DNA of 64,000 nt from Staphylococcus carnosus (lineage in GTDB: Bacteria > Bacillota > Bacilli > Staphylococcales > Staphylococcaceae), in contig NZ_UHCT01000001.1 in the NCBI RefSeq assembly GCF_900458435.1, forward strand, positions 248,001 through 312,000. Reading direction: 5' to 3'. The position numbers and the translations under genes are program-made. Below are positions 9,910-18,513 of this stretch, in pieces. Every line of letters begins with the position of its first letter. The stretch's first letter is position 1. The notes under the pieces are model-generated. The model was not told the origin of the DNA. It worked only from the letters and a program-made list of their open reading frames with translations, and made no database searches.

Positions 9910-9958
9910 TGTGATTGATTTCACATTTATTGTAAACGCTTTCTATTGGTTTCGTCAA
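9910..9958 (-). promoter_or_regulatory. arcB copy 2 promoter with CcpA site and Crp/Rex-type operator
   Basis: Minus-strand promoter TTGACG (9953-9958), 18-bp spacer, TACAAT (9929-9934). A catabolite-responsive element, plus-strand TGTAAACGCTTTCT (9931-9944), overlaps the -10 box and predicts CcpA repression. TGTGATTGATTTCACA (9910-9925) covers the expected start. This is the recognition pattern shared by ArcR (Crp/Fnr family) and Rex; its position downstream of -10 suits repression better than activation. Confidence 0.8.
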
Positions 9959-10357
9959 TAGCATTTATAATTATTTATTTGCTTTTTTCAATAAAATTGA
10001 CAATATAGTTACAGAGTTTATTTAGTTGTTTACAAATGTAAATATTTGGTTTAAGGGAAAATTTATATTTTTTAATGTGCACCGTTATAATTATTTCCTC
10101 TTTAAAAAAGAATAATCGTGAAAATTATGAAAACTTTGTGAGGACTGAGATAATGTTAAAAATATGAATCTTTGCACATTGAATTATAATTCATCAGATC
10201 AGTATTTAGTGTTGTTTAACAATATCTTCACGAAAAGTTGAAAAAGTCTTGATTTCCGTTAAAAATATTATAAGATAAGCATATATAAATAATTTGGTGG
10301 CACAAGCCATAATTTATTTGTTAGTTTTGCAAATAAAAATAGGGTGGAGAAAAACAA

Positions 10358-11419
10358 GTGAAGAGATTATTATTTTTAATGGTAAGTGTTTTATTTTTAT
10401 TATCTGCTTGTAGCAGCAACAAATCTGAAGAAAAGGCAGAAGCTGATGAAGAAAGAGGCGAAGCAACGGACAAAATGAAATTGTTCCGTGTAGGCCAAAC
10501 AGTAACTGCTGACGGCGTAGATATTAAAGTCATGAAAGCAGAATATGTGAATGATTACGATGAATACAGTGCGCCAGAAAACGGTAAAGTATTAAAAGTC
10601 TATTTAAAATTCAAAAACAACAACAAAGATCAAGTATTAGTTGATAGCAGTGCATTTTCTATGAAAGTACGTGGAGAGAATTATCCTGAATGGTATGGCG
10701 GAGACGGCACGGATGGTATGTTCTCTCATCAATTAAATCAAGGCAATACAGCCACTGGGACATTGATTTATGACGTACCGGAGTCTAATTTTTACACTTT
10801 AGAAATGGATACTAATTTCAACTTGAAGAATGTGAAGGCTAAATGGAATATCTCTAAAGCCATGATTAAAGAAGGTAATGGGGGTAGTGATGAAACTGAG
10901 GTAACTAAGACGAGCAGTTCTAAAGATGATGATAGTGACAGTGACAGCAAAGATTATCCATATACAGCTGATGAATATAATGCGTTAGTAGATGAATACA
11001 ATGCATTGACTGATGGAGAAAAGATGAACCATGTTACACGTGGTGTCACGAACAAAGAATATAATGACTTAGCTGCACGTGTTGAAAAGTTATATGAAGA
11101 ACTCGGAGCAGAGTATGAAAAAGAGTATCAAAAACAATTAGATCAAGAAGAAGCTGAGTGGCAAAAAGAACAAGACCGTTTGGATAAAGAGTTTGATGCT
11201 GAAATGAAACGTCAAGATGAAGCTTATGCTCGTGAAGAAGCACAGCGTCAAAAACAAGAAGCCGCTGATCAGAAAGCTTACGAAGCAGAACAGAAACGTA
11301 TAGAAGAACAAGAAGCGCGTGAAGCAGCTGCGGCAGAAAAACAAGAACAAGAATTGGCTCGACAAGAAGCTGAACAACAAAAACAGTTAGATAAAGAAGC
11401 ATCAATGACTGAAGAATAA
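10358..11419 (+). CDS. DUF4352-type lipoprotein with charged coiled-coil tail
   Basis: Predicted surface lipoprotein: signal MKRLLFLMVSVLFLLSAC with lipobox LSAC, so the cysteine at 18 is the likely lipidation site. Residues about 45-165 resemble the telokin-like DUF4352 fold (beta-rich, with the VLKVYLKFKNNNKDQ segment). A short serine/aspartate linker follows. Residues about 230-350 are a very charged E/K/Q/R helical region with QKQ, EEA and REEAQRQ repeats, probably a long coiled coil. The start is GTG, supported by GGGTGGAGAAAAACAA. It is followed by a DUF4064-type membrane protein gene. Function unknown. Confidence 0.85.
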   Translation: MKRLLFLMVSVLFLLSACSSNKSEEKAEADEERGEATDKMKLFRVGQTVTADGVDIKVMKAEYVNDYDEYSAPENGKVLKVYLKFKNNNKDQVLVDSSAFSMKVRGENYPEWYGGDGTDGMFSHQLNQGNTATGTLIYDVPESNFYTLEMDTNFNLKNVKAKWNISKAMIKEGNGGSDETEVTKTSSSKDDDSDSDSKDYPYTADEYNALVDEYNALTDGEKMNHVTRGVTNKEYNDLAARVEKLYEELGAEYEKEYQKQLDQEEAEWQKEQDRLDKEFDAEMKRQDEAYAREEAQRQKQEAADQKAYEAEQKRIEEQEAREAAAAEKQEQELARQEAEQQKQLDKEASMTEE

Positions 11420-11507
11420 TGGGTTAATCTGTTTGTGTTCAGGGTATCTGAATAGAAATTTTAAGCAACTTGCCTAAAGTTAAAATTAAAATGAAAGCAG
11501 GGGTACT

Positions 11508-12230
11508 ATGGACGAACAGCGAAATAACAGAAACCAAGATAAGCGAAATGATGATTATGACAATGGAACAATTGATGACAGGCAAATACCAAAAAATGAA
11601 AATCATGAAGAAACTGAACACGATGCCAAACAAGAATCTGACTATAGAAATGTTGAAGATGGCAGTTCTGTAGATCGACGTGAACCAAGGTATAACAATC
11701 ATGATGAAAGAAATAATGAAAGCTATGATTCAAGGGATAACCGTCAAGAACACACAAGACACGATGACCGACGAGAGTCTAGAAATGGAAATTATCAAGA
11801 TGACAGATATACAGACAGACGTGAACCGAGATACGAAAATCACGAAGATAGACGTTATCATGATAATCGACAACCGAGATATGATTATCGAGACGATGCA
11901 AGACCAACAAACAGAGTTGCTGAGATGGTACTTGGCATTATGGGTAGTGTATTCGGTATTATCGCCGGCATTTTTGGTTTGTTGCTTGGCGGTATTAGTT
12001 CTAGTCTCGGTGAAGCAGATGGCGGGTCGATATTTGGTCAAGCAATCGGAGTTATTTTTGTTTGTATTGTAACGATAGTGATTAGTTGTATCATTAATAA
12101 AAATCGTATTGCGATGGGCGTTATCTTAATCATCGGCGGTTTGTTGAATTTTATTTTAATGGGCGGATTCGGTATTTTATCCGGTATTTTAATTTTAGTC
12201 GCAGGTGTTATTGCTTTGATTAGAAAATAA
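11508..12230 (+). CDS. Charged repeat protein with DUF4064-like membrane domain
   Basis: 240 residues in two halves. Residues 1-130 are extremely hydrophilic, rich in Asp, Arg, Asn, His and Tyr, with a loose repeat (DRREPRYNNHD, TDRREPRYENHED, DNRQPRYDYRDD). Residues about 137-239 hold three or four membrane helices with many glycines, resembling the DUF4064 family found in staphylococci. The ATG follows AAAGCAGGGGTACT. The gene lies 88 bp after the lipoprotein gene and ends before a strong terminator, so the two are probably co-transcribed. Function unknown. Confidence 0.85.
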   Translation: MDEQRNNRNQDKRNDDYDNGTIDDRQIPKNENHEETEHDAKQESDYRNVEDGSSVDRREPRYNNHDERNNESYDSRDNRQEHTRHDDRRESRNGNYQDDRYTDRREPRYENHEDRRYHDNRQPRYDYRDDARPTNRVAEMVLGIMGSVFGIIAGIFGLLLGGISSSLGEADGGSIFGQAIGVIFVCIVTIVISCIINKNRIAMGVILIIGGLLNFILMGGFGILSGILILVAGVIALIRK

Positions 12231-12236
12231 TATAAG

Positions 12237-12277
12237 AACAGCCTAGCAACGTTAAACGCGCTGCTAGGCTGTTTTTT
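12237..12277. terminator. Bidirectional terminator between convergent genes
   Basis: AACAGCCTAGCA pairs with TGCTAGGCTGTT, followed by a T run on the plus strand. It separates the DUF4064 gene from yidC. Confidence 0.9.
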
Positions 12278-12283
12278 ACTGAA

Positions 12284-13147
12284 TTATTTTTTCTTTTTCT
12301 TTTTAGAAACAACTTGTGTATTCTTAGGCTTTTTATCTTCGCCTGAATCTTTGTTCATTTTTGCTTTCAATCTTGCTACTTCTTGATCAGCGTATTTTGC
12401 GTAGTATCTGTTAGCCACAAATGTTTGAACAATCATGAAGATAGCTGATACTGACCAATAAAGACCAAGTGCTGAAGCAGAAGTGTAAGAGATATAGATA
12501 ATGAAAATAGGAGAAATAATCATCATCATATAACCCATTTGTCTTTGTTCTTTAGGCATATTTTCTAAACTTACAAGAGATTGTAAGAAGTAAAGTACAC
12601 CGGCAATTATTGTAATTAAAATATCAGGTTTTGTTAAATCGAACCATAAGAAATTAGGATGTGCTGTAATACCGCCATGTGAAGGCCATTTAAGAGAAAC
12701 ATATAAACCGAATAAGATAGGCATTTGAATTAAAATAGGCAAGCAACCTAACATGCTCTTCATCGGATTTAATTCATATTTCTTATAAACTTCCATCATT
12801 TCTTGGTTAGCGGCCATTTTTTCTTCTTGTGTACGTGCACGTTTAACTTTTTCTTGAACCGCATTCATTTCAGGTTTCGCAAAATCCATTACTTTACGCA
12901 TCATTTGGCCGTTTTTAGTTTGGCTCAACATAAATGGCAACATGACTAAACGGATAGCCAATACAATAATGATAATTGCAAGACCATAATCGTGGCCTAA
13001 GTTATTTCCTAGCCAATGTAATAGGTGATCCATCGGTTTAGCGAATGTGTTATAGAAGAAACCCGTTCTATTTTCAGGTTTTGAGTAATTACAACCCGCT
13101 AAAAGTACTGTAGTCATAACAAGCAACAGTATGTATTTAATTTTCAT
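12284..13147 (-). CDS. yidC: Membrane protein insertase YidC/Oxa1
   Basis: Inserts and folds proteins in the cytoplasmic membrane, with or without SecYEG. The 287-residue length matches Gram-positive YidC. It begins with a lipoprotein signal ending LLAGC, and conserved helices follow: [16 protein letters not shown] with the key arginine, the [21 protein letters not shown] segment and [14 protein letters not shown]. The C-terminal tail is lysine-rich and ends in six lysines, as expected for ribosome contact. The ATG follows AAAGGCAGAGTTAACC. Its leader region contains a minus-strand hairpin with a T run, and two palindromes lie further upstream. Confidence 0.96.
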   Translation of the reverse strand: MKIKYILLLVMTTVLLAGCNYSKPENRTGFFYNTFAKPMDHLLHWLGNNLGHDYGLAIIIIVLAIRLVMLPFMLSQTKNGQMMRKVMDFAKPEMNAVQEKVKRARTQEEKMAANQEMMEVYKKYELNPMKSMLGCLPILIQMPILFGLYVSLKWPSHGGITAHPNFLWFDLTKPDILITIIAGVLYFLQSLVSLENMPKEQRQMGYMMMIISPIFIIYISYTSASALGLYWSVSAIFMIVQTFVANRYYAKYADQEVARLKAKMNKDSGEDKKPKNTQVVSKKKKKK

Positions 13148-13205
13148 GGTTAACTCTGCCTTTCTTTATTTATATGAATAATTATTTATATCATCAGTGG
13201 GAACT

Positions 13206-13232
13206 TAAAAAAGCAACCACGAAATGGTTGCT
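13206..13232 (-). terminator. Hairpin terminator upstream of yidC
   Basis: On the minus strand AGCAACC pairs with GGTTGCT and a T5 run follows. It lies about 60 bp before the yidC start on the coding strand, so it either ends a small upstream transcript or acts as an attenuator in the yidC leader. Confidence 0.7.
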
Positions 13233-13292
13233 ATGTGAATAATACAACAGTGTGGAAAAATTACTTCCGCCTTTAGATACTATCATAAATTG

Positions 13293-13321
13293 TTGACATG
13301 TCAAATTAGTTGATATATCAA
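13293..13321. promoter_or_regulatory. Two tandem 12-bp palindromes, possible repressor operators
   Basis: TTGACATGTCAA (13293-13304) and TTGATATATCAA (13310-13321) are both perfect palindromes with the shared pattern TTGAYATRTCAA and centres 17 bp apart. They lie between yidC and the small RNA genes. The cognate regulator is not known to me. Confidence 0.55.
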
Positions 13322-13353
13322 AAGTTTATTTATAATGAATTATTTAATAGTAC

Positions 13354-13586
13354 AAAAAATAAGCGCTGATTTGAAATAGATCAGCACTCATTCATGGCAT
13401 ATTGTCCTACTAACAAGGATATCTCAGGTATTTGAATTTTAACGTTCGCGCCGAGTCGACAAACGATGGACAGACCTGTGTTGGTTAGTTCAGTGCCGAT
13501 CTTCCGCAAACACTGCAACGTTGTCCACTAATTATATTTACCGACCGCCTCGAACAACTGAGGCTGTCAACAGCAATATGCCAATA
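13354..13586 (-). ncRNA. Structured small RNA, tandem copy A
   Basis: About 230 nt on the minus strand, ending in a strong terminator (stem AGTGCTGAT/ATCAGCGCT, then T6). Its 5' GGCATATTG pairs with CAATATGCC near the 3' end, closing the molecule. Internal hairpins include GCCTC-AGTTGTTC-GAGGC, CAGTGTT/GGCACTG nested in TTAGT/ACTAA, and CGTTTG/CGAACG. No ORF with a ribosome site is present. A promoter TTGAAT-N16-TAATCT lies just upstream (13591-13618). A second copy at 13631-13861 keeps the stems by compensating changes. I do not recognise the RNA family. Confidence 0.7.
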
Positions 13587-13590
13587 CGAT

Positions 13591-13618
13591 AGATTAACAC
13601 ACTTATTGATTTATTCAA
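13591..13618 (-). promoter_or_regulatory. Promoter of small RNA copy A
   Basis: Minus-strand TTGAAT, 16-bp spacer, TAATCT, with the predicted start about 5 nt downstream at the first base pairs of the closing stem. Confidence 0.5.
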
Positions 13619-13630
13619 AGTTAAAGGGAT

Positions 13631-13861
13631 AAAAAATAAGCACTGACCTGAAATAGATCAGCACTTACTAATGACATATTGTCCTACTAACAGGATTAAC
13701 TGAGCATTTGATTTTTACGTTTGCGCCCAGACGCCAAACGACAGACAGGTCTATGCCAGTTAGTACAAGTGTCGACCTTCCGTAGACACTATAGCGTTGT
13801 TTACTAATTAATTTTTTTAACTGCCACAAACAACTATGGCCGTTTCTCCAATATGCCATTA
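13631..13861 (-). ncRNA. Structured small RNA, tandem copy B
   Basis: Diverged duplicate of copy A, on the same strand and with its own terminator (AAGTGCTGATCTA/AGGTCAGTGCTT, then T6). The closing stem AATGGCATATTG/CAATATGTCATT is longer than in copy A. The first hairpin keeps the loop GTTGTT, but its stem is GCCATA/TGTGGC instead of GCCTC/GAGGC. The next stem is AGTGTC/GACACT instead of CAGTGTT/GGCACTG, and CGTTTG/CAAACG replaces CGTTTG/CGAACG. The paired changes are the main evidence that the RNA itself is the product. A -10-like TATTCT sits at the equivalent upstream position (13866-13871). Confidence 0.7.
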
Positions 13862-13920
13862 CGATAGAATAGCATAGACTTAATCTTGATGGTAGTAAAA
13901 AGGGGTGAATTCTTCTTTTA

Positions 13921-14515
13921 TTAAGTTAACTGTTCTTCTTTTTTTCCTACATAGAGTTCGCTCTTCATGTTGAAACTGAAGAATGATGCAATCCAAGTAC
14001 AGATGATTAGAGCTGTAACGGTGGGTGCGTTATTGAATGGGTTTGTAATACTGAAAGCTGATATAAGTGGAATAAACAAAGCATAGGCTATTCCGAATTG
14101 AACTAATGCAATTATATATAGTTTCATACTTGATCCGGTAATTGCGACGATCAGTCCGGGAATTAAAATAATTTCTATCACTATTAAAAGTACAAGCAAC
14201 GTCATACCCAGGGTGATAACGTTATGTGTATGTAACGAGAAGAAAGAAAAATTTTCAATGACTCTGAATGATGCGAAAGTTATGCATAAAAAGACAAATA
14301 CAAAAATAAATTCTTCGCCTAAAGTAGTGAAAAAAGAATTGATAAAAGAAGGTGATGACTTCTTATAAGCAGTCAGTATATAAGCTTCTAATTATATAAG
14401 CTTCTAATATAGTATATAACAACATCATCAATAATGTTAATGCCAATAAAGTCATAGAGACATGTCCAGTGAATATTTTTTAGATAAAAGTAAGACCGCT
14501 ATGCCAGATATTCAT
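13921..14515 (-). pseudogene. Broken membrane protein gene, paralogue 1
   Basis: Remains of a gene for a roughly 192-residue protein with about five membrane helices and no family I recognise. From the ATG at 14515 it reads MNIWHSGLTFI, then an in-frame TAA, then KIFTGHVSMTLLALT. A 16-bp exact tandem duplication (two copies of ATTAGAAGCTTATATA, minus strand, near 14380-14410) then shifts the frame. The rest is open to the TAA at 13921. Removing the 16 bp restores 193 codons including the stop. The neighbouring gene at 14541-15115 aligns over the whole length. Confidence 0.8.
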
Positions 14516-14540
14516 AATTGGTATCTATCCTTCCTATCAT

Positions 14541-15115
14541 TTACTCATTCTCAGTTTTCTTTTTGCTTTTTTCCATTTCATCAATTAATACAAAGCCTGT
14601 GTAACTGGCAAATCCAGTAATAAAAATCAAGACAAGTATTAACAAAGGCATATTTAATACATTCTTAAATGATGCAAGCGTAATCAGTACATAAAAAATC
14701 AGTGAAGCCAATATGAAATTTATAATACTGATGGATATGGTTTTAAAGACCGAATCAGCAATTGCAAGACTAGACTAGGTATAATCAGTATTTCCAAAGT
14801 AATTACAAAAATCATAGCTTCTTGTCCTAAAATAAGTGGATTTGTAGAATGTAAATTTAAAAATGGGATTTTAGCAATAAAAGTAATAAGTGCTGTAAAG
14901 AAGTAAATGAAAATAATTGCACCTATCAATTCCCCGCCTAATGACTTAAAAAAGAAAGCAACTAGGCTTTCATCTGAATTTCCTGCACTTTTAACCGCAA
15001 CACTGGTAAGTGAAGCTAAAAGTATAGTAATCACAATTACAGTTATTAATAAATAAGAAACGTTGCCCTGAATCAATTGCTTAAAGAAATCGACGGCGTT
15101 TTGAAAGTTTTGCAT
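14541..15115 (-). pseudogene. Frameshifted membrane protein gene, paralogue 2
   Basis: Tandem paralogue of the preceding pseudogene. Frame 1 encodes 131 residues from MQNFQNAVDFFKQ through three hydrophobic segments and then ends early after IRSLKPYPSVL. The natural C-terminus continues in another frame (ADSVFKTISISIINFILASL onward, ending EKSKKKTENE). One missing base near 14773 explains this; restoring it gives 192 codons including the stop, the same size as the paralogue. The start codon lies 14 bp after a weak GAGAGGTACATTCTGA ribosome site. Function unknown. Confidence 0.78.
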
Positions 15116-15309
15116 TCAGAATGTACCTCTCTTTATTTTTCTTGAATTAAGTATAGTCAAATAATTACGGAAAAATCAAATTGGTATTAAATATAAAACG
15201 ATTGAATGTTTATATTGAAAAAGTATTATTTATTTAAAATGGGTTTCATAGAAGTTGACATAGAAATTCATAATTTTTCTTTACTCTATGAAGTGGAGGT
15301 GAAGGAAGA

Positions 15310-16086
15310 GTGAAAAATATAATGATTAAAGGGAGTATCGCAATAGGTACGTTATTATTGTTGATGCCTCATGCACAAAGTGAAGCAGCAGCCGATAAGT
15401 ATGAAGTTAAAGTTTATGCAGATGCAGACAAGATTGTTAAGGATAACCGACATATTGATCATGGGATATTAGACCAACTGGGTTCTGAAGACAAAGATGA
15501 GGATTTTAATGTGCAGTACATAGACGATAGTAATCGTACAAATTATAAAAATAAAGAAACATTTCGCGTGCGCAAATCAGAAGATGAAGATTCAACTGAA
15601 TTGCAATATAAAAAGCGTTATCCTATTACAAATGGAGATGCAGATACAGCTATAGCACAAGCTAAGAAAGACGGATTTAATACAGATGAATATGAAGTTG
15701 AATATGGAGAGAATGGACAAACATTAAGTGCTTCAAATGAAAGTGAAACAAACAGCGGTTCTTCTTTACCGAATGCTGCACAAAGTTTAGACGCTTTAAA
15801 AGGGAGTGCCAAAGCACCATTTGATGCATCTTTAAATAAAATAAGCAGTCCACAAAAGATTGGTCCGGTTCATTTCGAGCGTCATAAAGGTAATATTGAT
15901 GGAAATAAAGTGAAGATTGAAAACTGGGATATCGGTAATCAGAATATAGTCGAAGTTTCTGCAAAAGTTTCAAGTGAAGCTGAAGCAAAAACAGTACAGC
16001 AAGCAATTATTAAAAAGTTAGACGCAATGGGTATTCATGAAACTATAGACCAGCTAAAAACAGATATGATTTTTAACAATTATTAA
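15310..16086 (+). CDS. Secreted CYTH-like domain protein
   Basis: 258 residues beginning with a Sec signal (MKNIMIKGSIAIGTLLLLMP, cleavage probably after AQSEA near residue 27). The mature part has alternating charged beta strands: YEVKVYADADKI, then FRVRKSEDEDSTELQYKKRYP and EYEVEYG. This resembles the triphosphate-tunnel (CYTH) fold, in which basic and acidic residues point into a barrel. Such domains are normally cytosolic, so a secreted version is unusual. The start is GTG, with GTGGAGGTGAAGGAAGA in front. A strong terminator follows. The fold is inferred from motif pattern only. Confidence 0.75.
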   Translation: MKNIMIKGSIAIGTLLLLMPHAQSEAAADKYEVKVYADADKIVKDNRHIDHGILDQLGSEDKDEDFNVQYIDDSNRTNYKNKETFRVRKSEDEDSTELQYKKRYPITNGDADTAIAQAKKDGFNTDEYEVEYGENGQTLSASNESETNSGSSLPNAAQSLDALKGSAKAPFDASLNKISSPQKIGPVHFERHKGNIDGNKVKIENWDIGNQNIVEVSAKVSSEAEAKTVQQAIIKKLDAMGIHETIDQLKTDMIFNNY

Positions 16087-16093
16087 TAAGTAA

Positions 16094-16156
16094 AAACAAG
16101 GCATGGACAGAAATGATATTGAATTAAAATGCTTTCTGTCCATGCCTTGTTTAATT
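16094..16156 (+). terminator. Terminator after the secreted CYTH-like gene
   Basis: AAACAAGGCATGGACAGAAA pairs almost perfectly with TTTCTGTCCATGCCTTGTTT, followed by AATTTT. Confidence 0.9.
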
Positions 16157-16269
16157 TTATTTTCAGAAATAATAGGTGATTGTTAATGCTCTTAGGTATG
16201 TACAATTGTTGGTAGGTTAGCCTTCCGTTTGTCTGATGTTAGACTGTCGGGTGGGTTGAAAAAGCTTTG

Positions 16270-17139
16270 CTAACGCAGTTGATAAAGGGTTGAGATAAAG
16301 TTCTGCATAATGGGATTAATCTCTCGATCAGATTTATAAACGATTGAAATATGTCTTTCAGCAGGTGAATGCGGAATAGGTTTTGCGATAATATCCGGGT
16401 GATTGACTGCACTTGAACTGAGTAAACTGATGAAGTGAGAATTGCGAATTGTTTCTATTAAACTGCTCATACTATTGGATTGCATGACTGGATTAATTTG
16501 TATTAGATTTGTATGCTGCCATTCATCAATACTGTCCTTTGTTGACCCACTGCTGTGAATGATAAGCGGATAACTCTGTATATCTTTAATTGAAATATGT
16601 TCAGAAAGTGCAAGTGGATGTGATTTATCCATTGCTAACATAAGCGGATCATCAAACAGTCGCTTGACTTCAACCTCGCTTTCTCGAATTCCGTTCTCAG
16701 AAATAACTCCAATTTCTACTTCTCGATTTTTCACCTTTTCTACAGTTTGCGGTGCTGTATCTACTTCTAATGAAATATCAATGTCTGGATATTCGGTCAT
16801 AAAAGTTTTTAAAGCTTCTGGCAACATACCATAAATAGGTGCGTGACTTGATCCGATTCTTAAACCGCCTCTTTTAGAGGTTTTATAACCTCCTAATATA
16901 CTTTCAGTTTCTTCGATTAGAGTAAGGATTTTAGAACTGTTCTGATATAAAATCTGTCCTGCTTTAGTTAAAGTAATTAATTTCCCTTTTTTATGATATA
17001 GCGGAACTTGATGTGTTTCGCTTAAATTCTTCAAATGAAAAGTAACGGTCGGCTGTGTGATATTAAGTTTTTCAGCGACCACATTTACATTTTGATCTTC
17101 AACGAATTGTTTGAATATCATCAGTTGTTTAATATTCAT
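16270..17139 (-). CDS. LysR-family transcriptional regulator
   Basis: 289 residues. The N-terminal winged helix (about 1-60) contains the recognition region NITQPTVTFHLKNLSE. Residues about 90-285 form the periplasmic-binding-like effector domain (GLRIGSSHAPIYGMLPEAL, EVEIGVISE). It is transcribed divergently from the ABC importer operon beginning at 17290, with a 150-bp shared upstream region, the usual layout for a LysR activator and its target. The effector would then be the transported solute or a related metabolite; this is inference. Confidence 0.93.
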   Translation of the reverse strand: MNIKQLMIFKQFVEDQNVNVVAEKLNITQPTVTFHLKNLSETHQVPLYHKKGKLITLTKAGQILYQNSSKILTLIEETESILGGYKTSKRGGLRIGSSHAPIYGMLPEALKTFMTEYPDIDISLEVDTAPQTVEKVKNREVEIGVISENGIRESEVEVKRLFDDPLMLAMDKSHPLALSEHISIKDIQSYPLIIHSSGSTKDSIDEWQHTNLIQINPVMQSNSMSSLIETIRNSHFISLLSSSAVNHPDIIAKPIPHSPAERHISIVYKSDREINPIMQNFISTLYQLR

Positions 17140-17289
17140 GCCAATAAAACTCCTTTATGTAAAAATCAGAATTGCTAAATAGAGAAAATCTATATCGATA
17201 TACATAATACATTGAAAATATTGATGGCTTGTTAACGCTGTATTTAATATGCATTAATATCCGTTGTTTATAGTTGAGGATGAAATGAG

Positions 17290-18513
17290 GTGAAGGAAGT
17301 GGCGCTTGAAATACGCAATTTAAAAAAGTCATTCGGAAATCAAAGCGTGATAAAAGATGTGAATTTGGAAGTGGGTACTGGAGAGTTTATTTCATTGCTC
17401 GGTGCATCTGGCAGCGGTAAAACCACATTGCTGCGTTTGATTGCCGGATTAGAACAACCGGATAGCGGAACGATTGAAAACGATGAGCAGATGTTTTATT
17501 CAAATGAAGATACAACACAGATGATGGCACCATCGAAGCGTAATATAGGTATGGTATTCCAAGACTTTGCTTTATGGCCGCATATGTCAGTATTTGAAAA
17601 TGTAGCTTATCCGCTTCGCGTAAAAAAGGATACTAAACAGTTAAAACAACGTGTACGTGAAGTACTGCAAGAAGTACGGTTAGAAGGATATGAAAAACGC
17701 AAGATACATGAACTCTCCGGCGGACAGCAACAACGTGTCTCACTTGCTCGTGCAATTATTTCACGTTGTGACCTTGTTTTAATGGATGAACCGTTGTCAG
17801 CACTAGATGCGGGATTGCGCGAAGATATGCGCTTATTGATTCAACGACTTGTTAAGCAATATGGCATGACAGCTATTTTTGTTACACATGACCAATATGA
17901 AGCTATGACGATGTCAGACCGAATCGCAGTAATGCAAGAAGGGCGTATCGAACAATGCGACACACCAGAAAATCTATATGCTAAACCGCAAAGTGAAGCA
18001 GTCGCAAGGTTTATCGGCAAAGGGACGTTTATAAAAGGGACATTAAAAGAAAATAGATTTATCATCCAAGAAGAAAATACACTAGATGATGCAGATGAAG
18101 GAACACTAGAACGCACATCAGCTGTATCAGCAGTCAATCTAGCAGAGAAGACTGAGAAAGATAAACATTCAAAAGATAATCAGGCAGATCCGAAAACTAC
18201 TTCAGATACAATATTAAAAGAAAAAGTGAACGATAAAGAAGATGCAAATACAATTTCTATAGATGTAGAAGGAAATATTCATGATGGATATTACGGCTTG
18301 TTATTACGCCCGGAGAATGTTTGCACAAGCCATAAGGGACAGCATGCAGTTGTGTCGACAGTAAGTTTTACAGGTGAACGTTATGAATACACAGCATACA
18401 TAAACGATATGACCATCATGTTTTATGATAGAAGATTTTATGCTGAAGGTGACCAAGTTAATTTGGAATTTGAAGTGAAGCAAGAATATTTAATTAAAAT
18501 GGAGGATATTTAA
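17290..18513 (+). CDS. ABC importer ATP-binding protein (Fe3+/phosphonate type)
   Basis: ATPase of a binding-protein-dependent importer. Walker A GASGSGKT at 38-45, signature LSGGQ at 142-146, Walker B LVLMDEP at 162-168 and the switch histidine at 200 are all intact. The C-terminal TOBE-type region is split by about 65 low-complexity acidic/lysine residues (262-325) absent from ordinary members. Start: GTG at 17290, or GTG at 17299, which has AGGTGAAGGAA immediately upstream. It is followed without a gap by the binding protein, a fused permease and a phosphoesterase. The substrate is unresolved: Fe3+, 2-aminoethylphosphonate and other oxyanion importers share this subfamily. Confidence 0.93.
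   Translation: MKEVALEIRNLKKSFGNQSVIKDVNLEVGTGEFISLLGASGSGKTTLLRLIAGLEQPDSGTIENDEQMFYSNEDTTQMMAPSKRNIGMVFQDFALWPHMSVFENVAYPLRVKKDTKQLKQRVREVLQEVRLEGYEKRKIHELSGGQQQRVSLARAIISRCDLVLMDEPLSALDAGLREDMRLLIQRLVKQYGMTAIFVTHDQYEAMTMSDRIAVMQEGRIEQCDTPENLYAKPQSEAVARFIGKGTFIKGTLKENRFIIQEENTLDDADEGTLERTSAVSAVNLAEKTEKDKHSKDNQADPKTTSDTILKEKVNDKEDANTISIDVEGNIHDGYYGLLLRPENVCTSHKGQHAVVSTVSFTGERYEYTAYINDMTIMFYDRRFYAEGDQVNLEFEVKQEYLIKMEDI

Noticed and set aside
11046..11405. Minus-strand leucine- and phenylalanine-rich frames opposite the lipoprotein coiled coil
   Set aside because: Shadow of the E/K/Q-rich plus-strand codons; no start signal.
13354..13861. Tandem copies considered as insertion-sequence ends or CRISPR-like repeats
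   Set aside because: No transposase, no target duplication and only two diverged copies, each with its own terminator; a structured RNA explains the pattern better.
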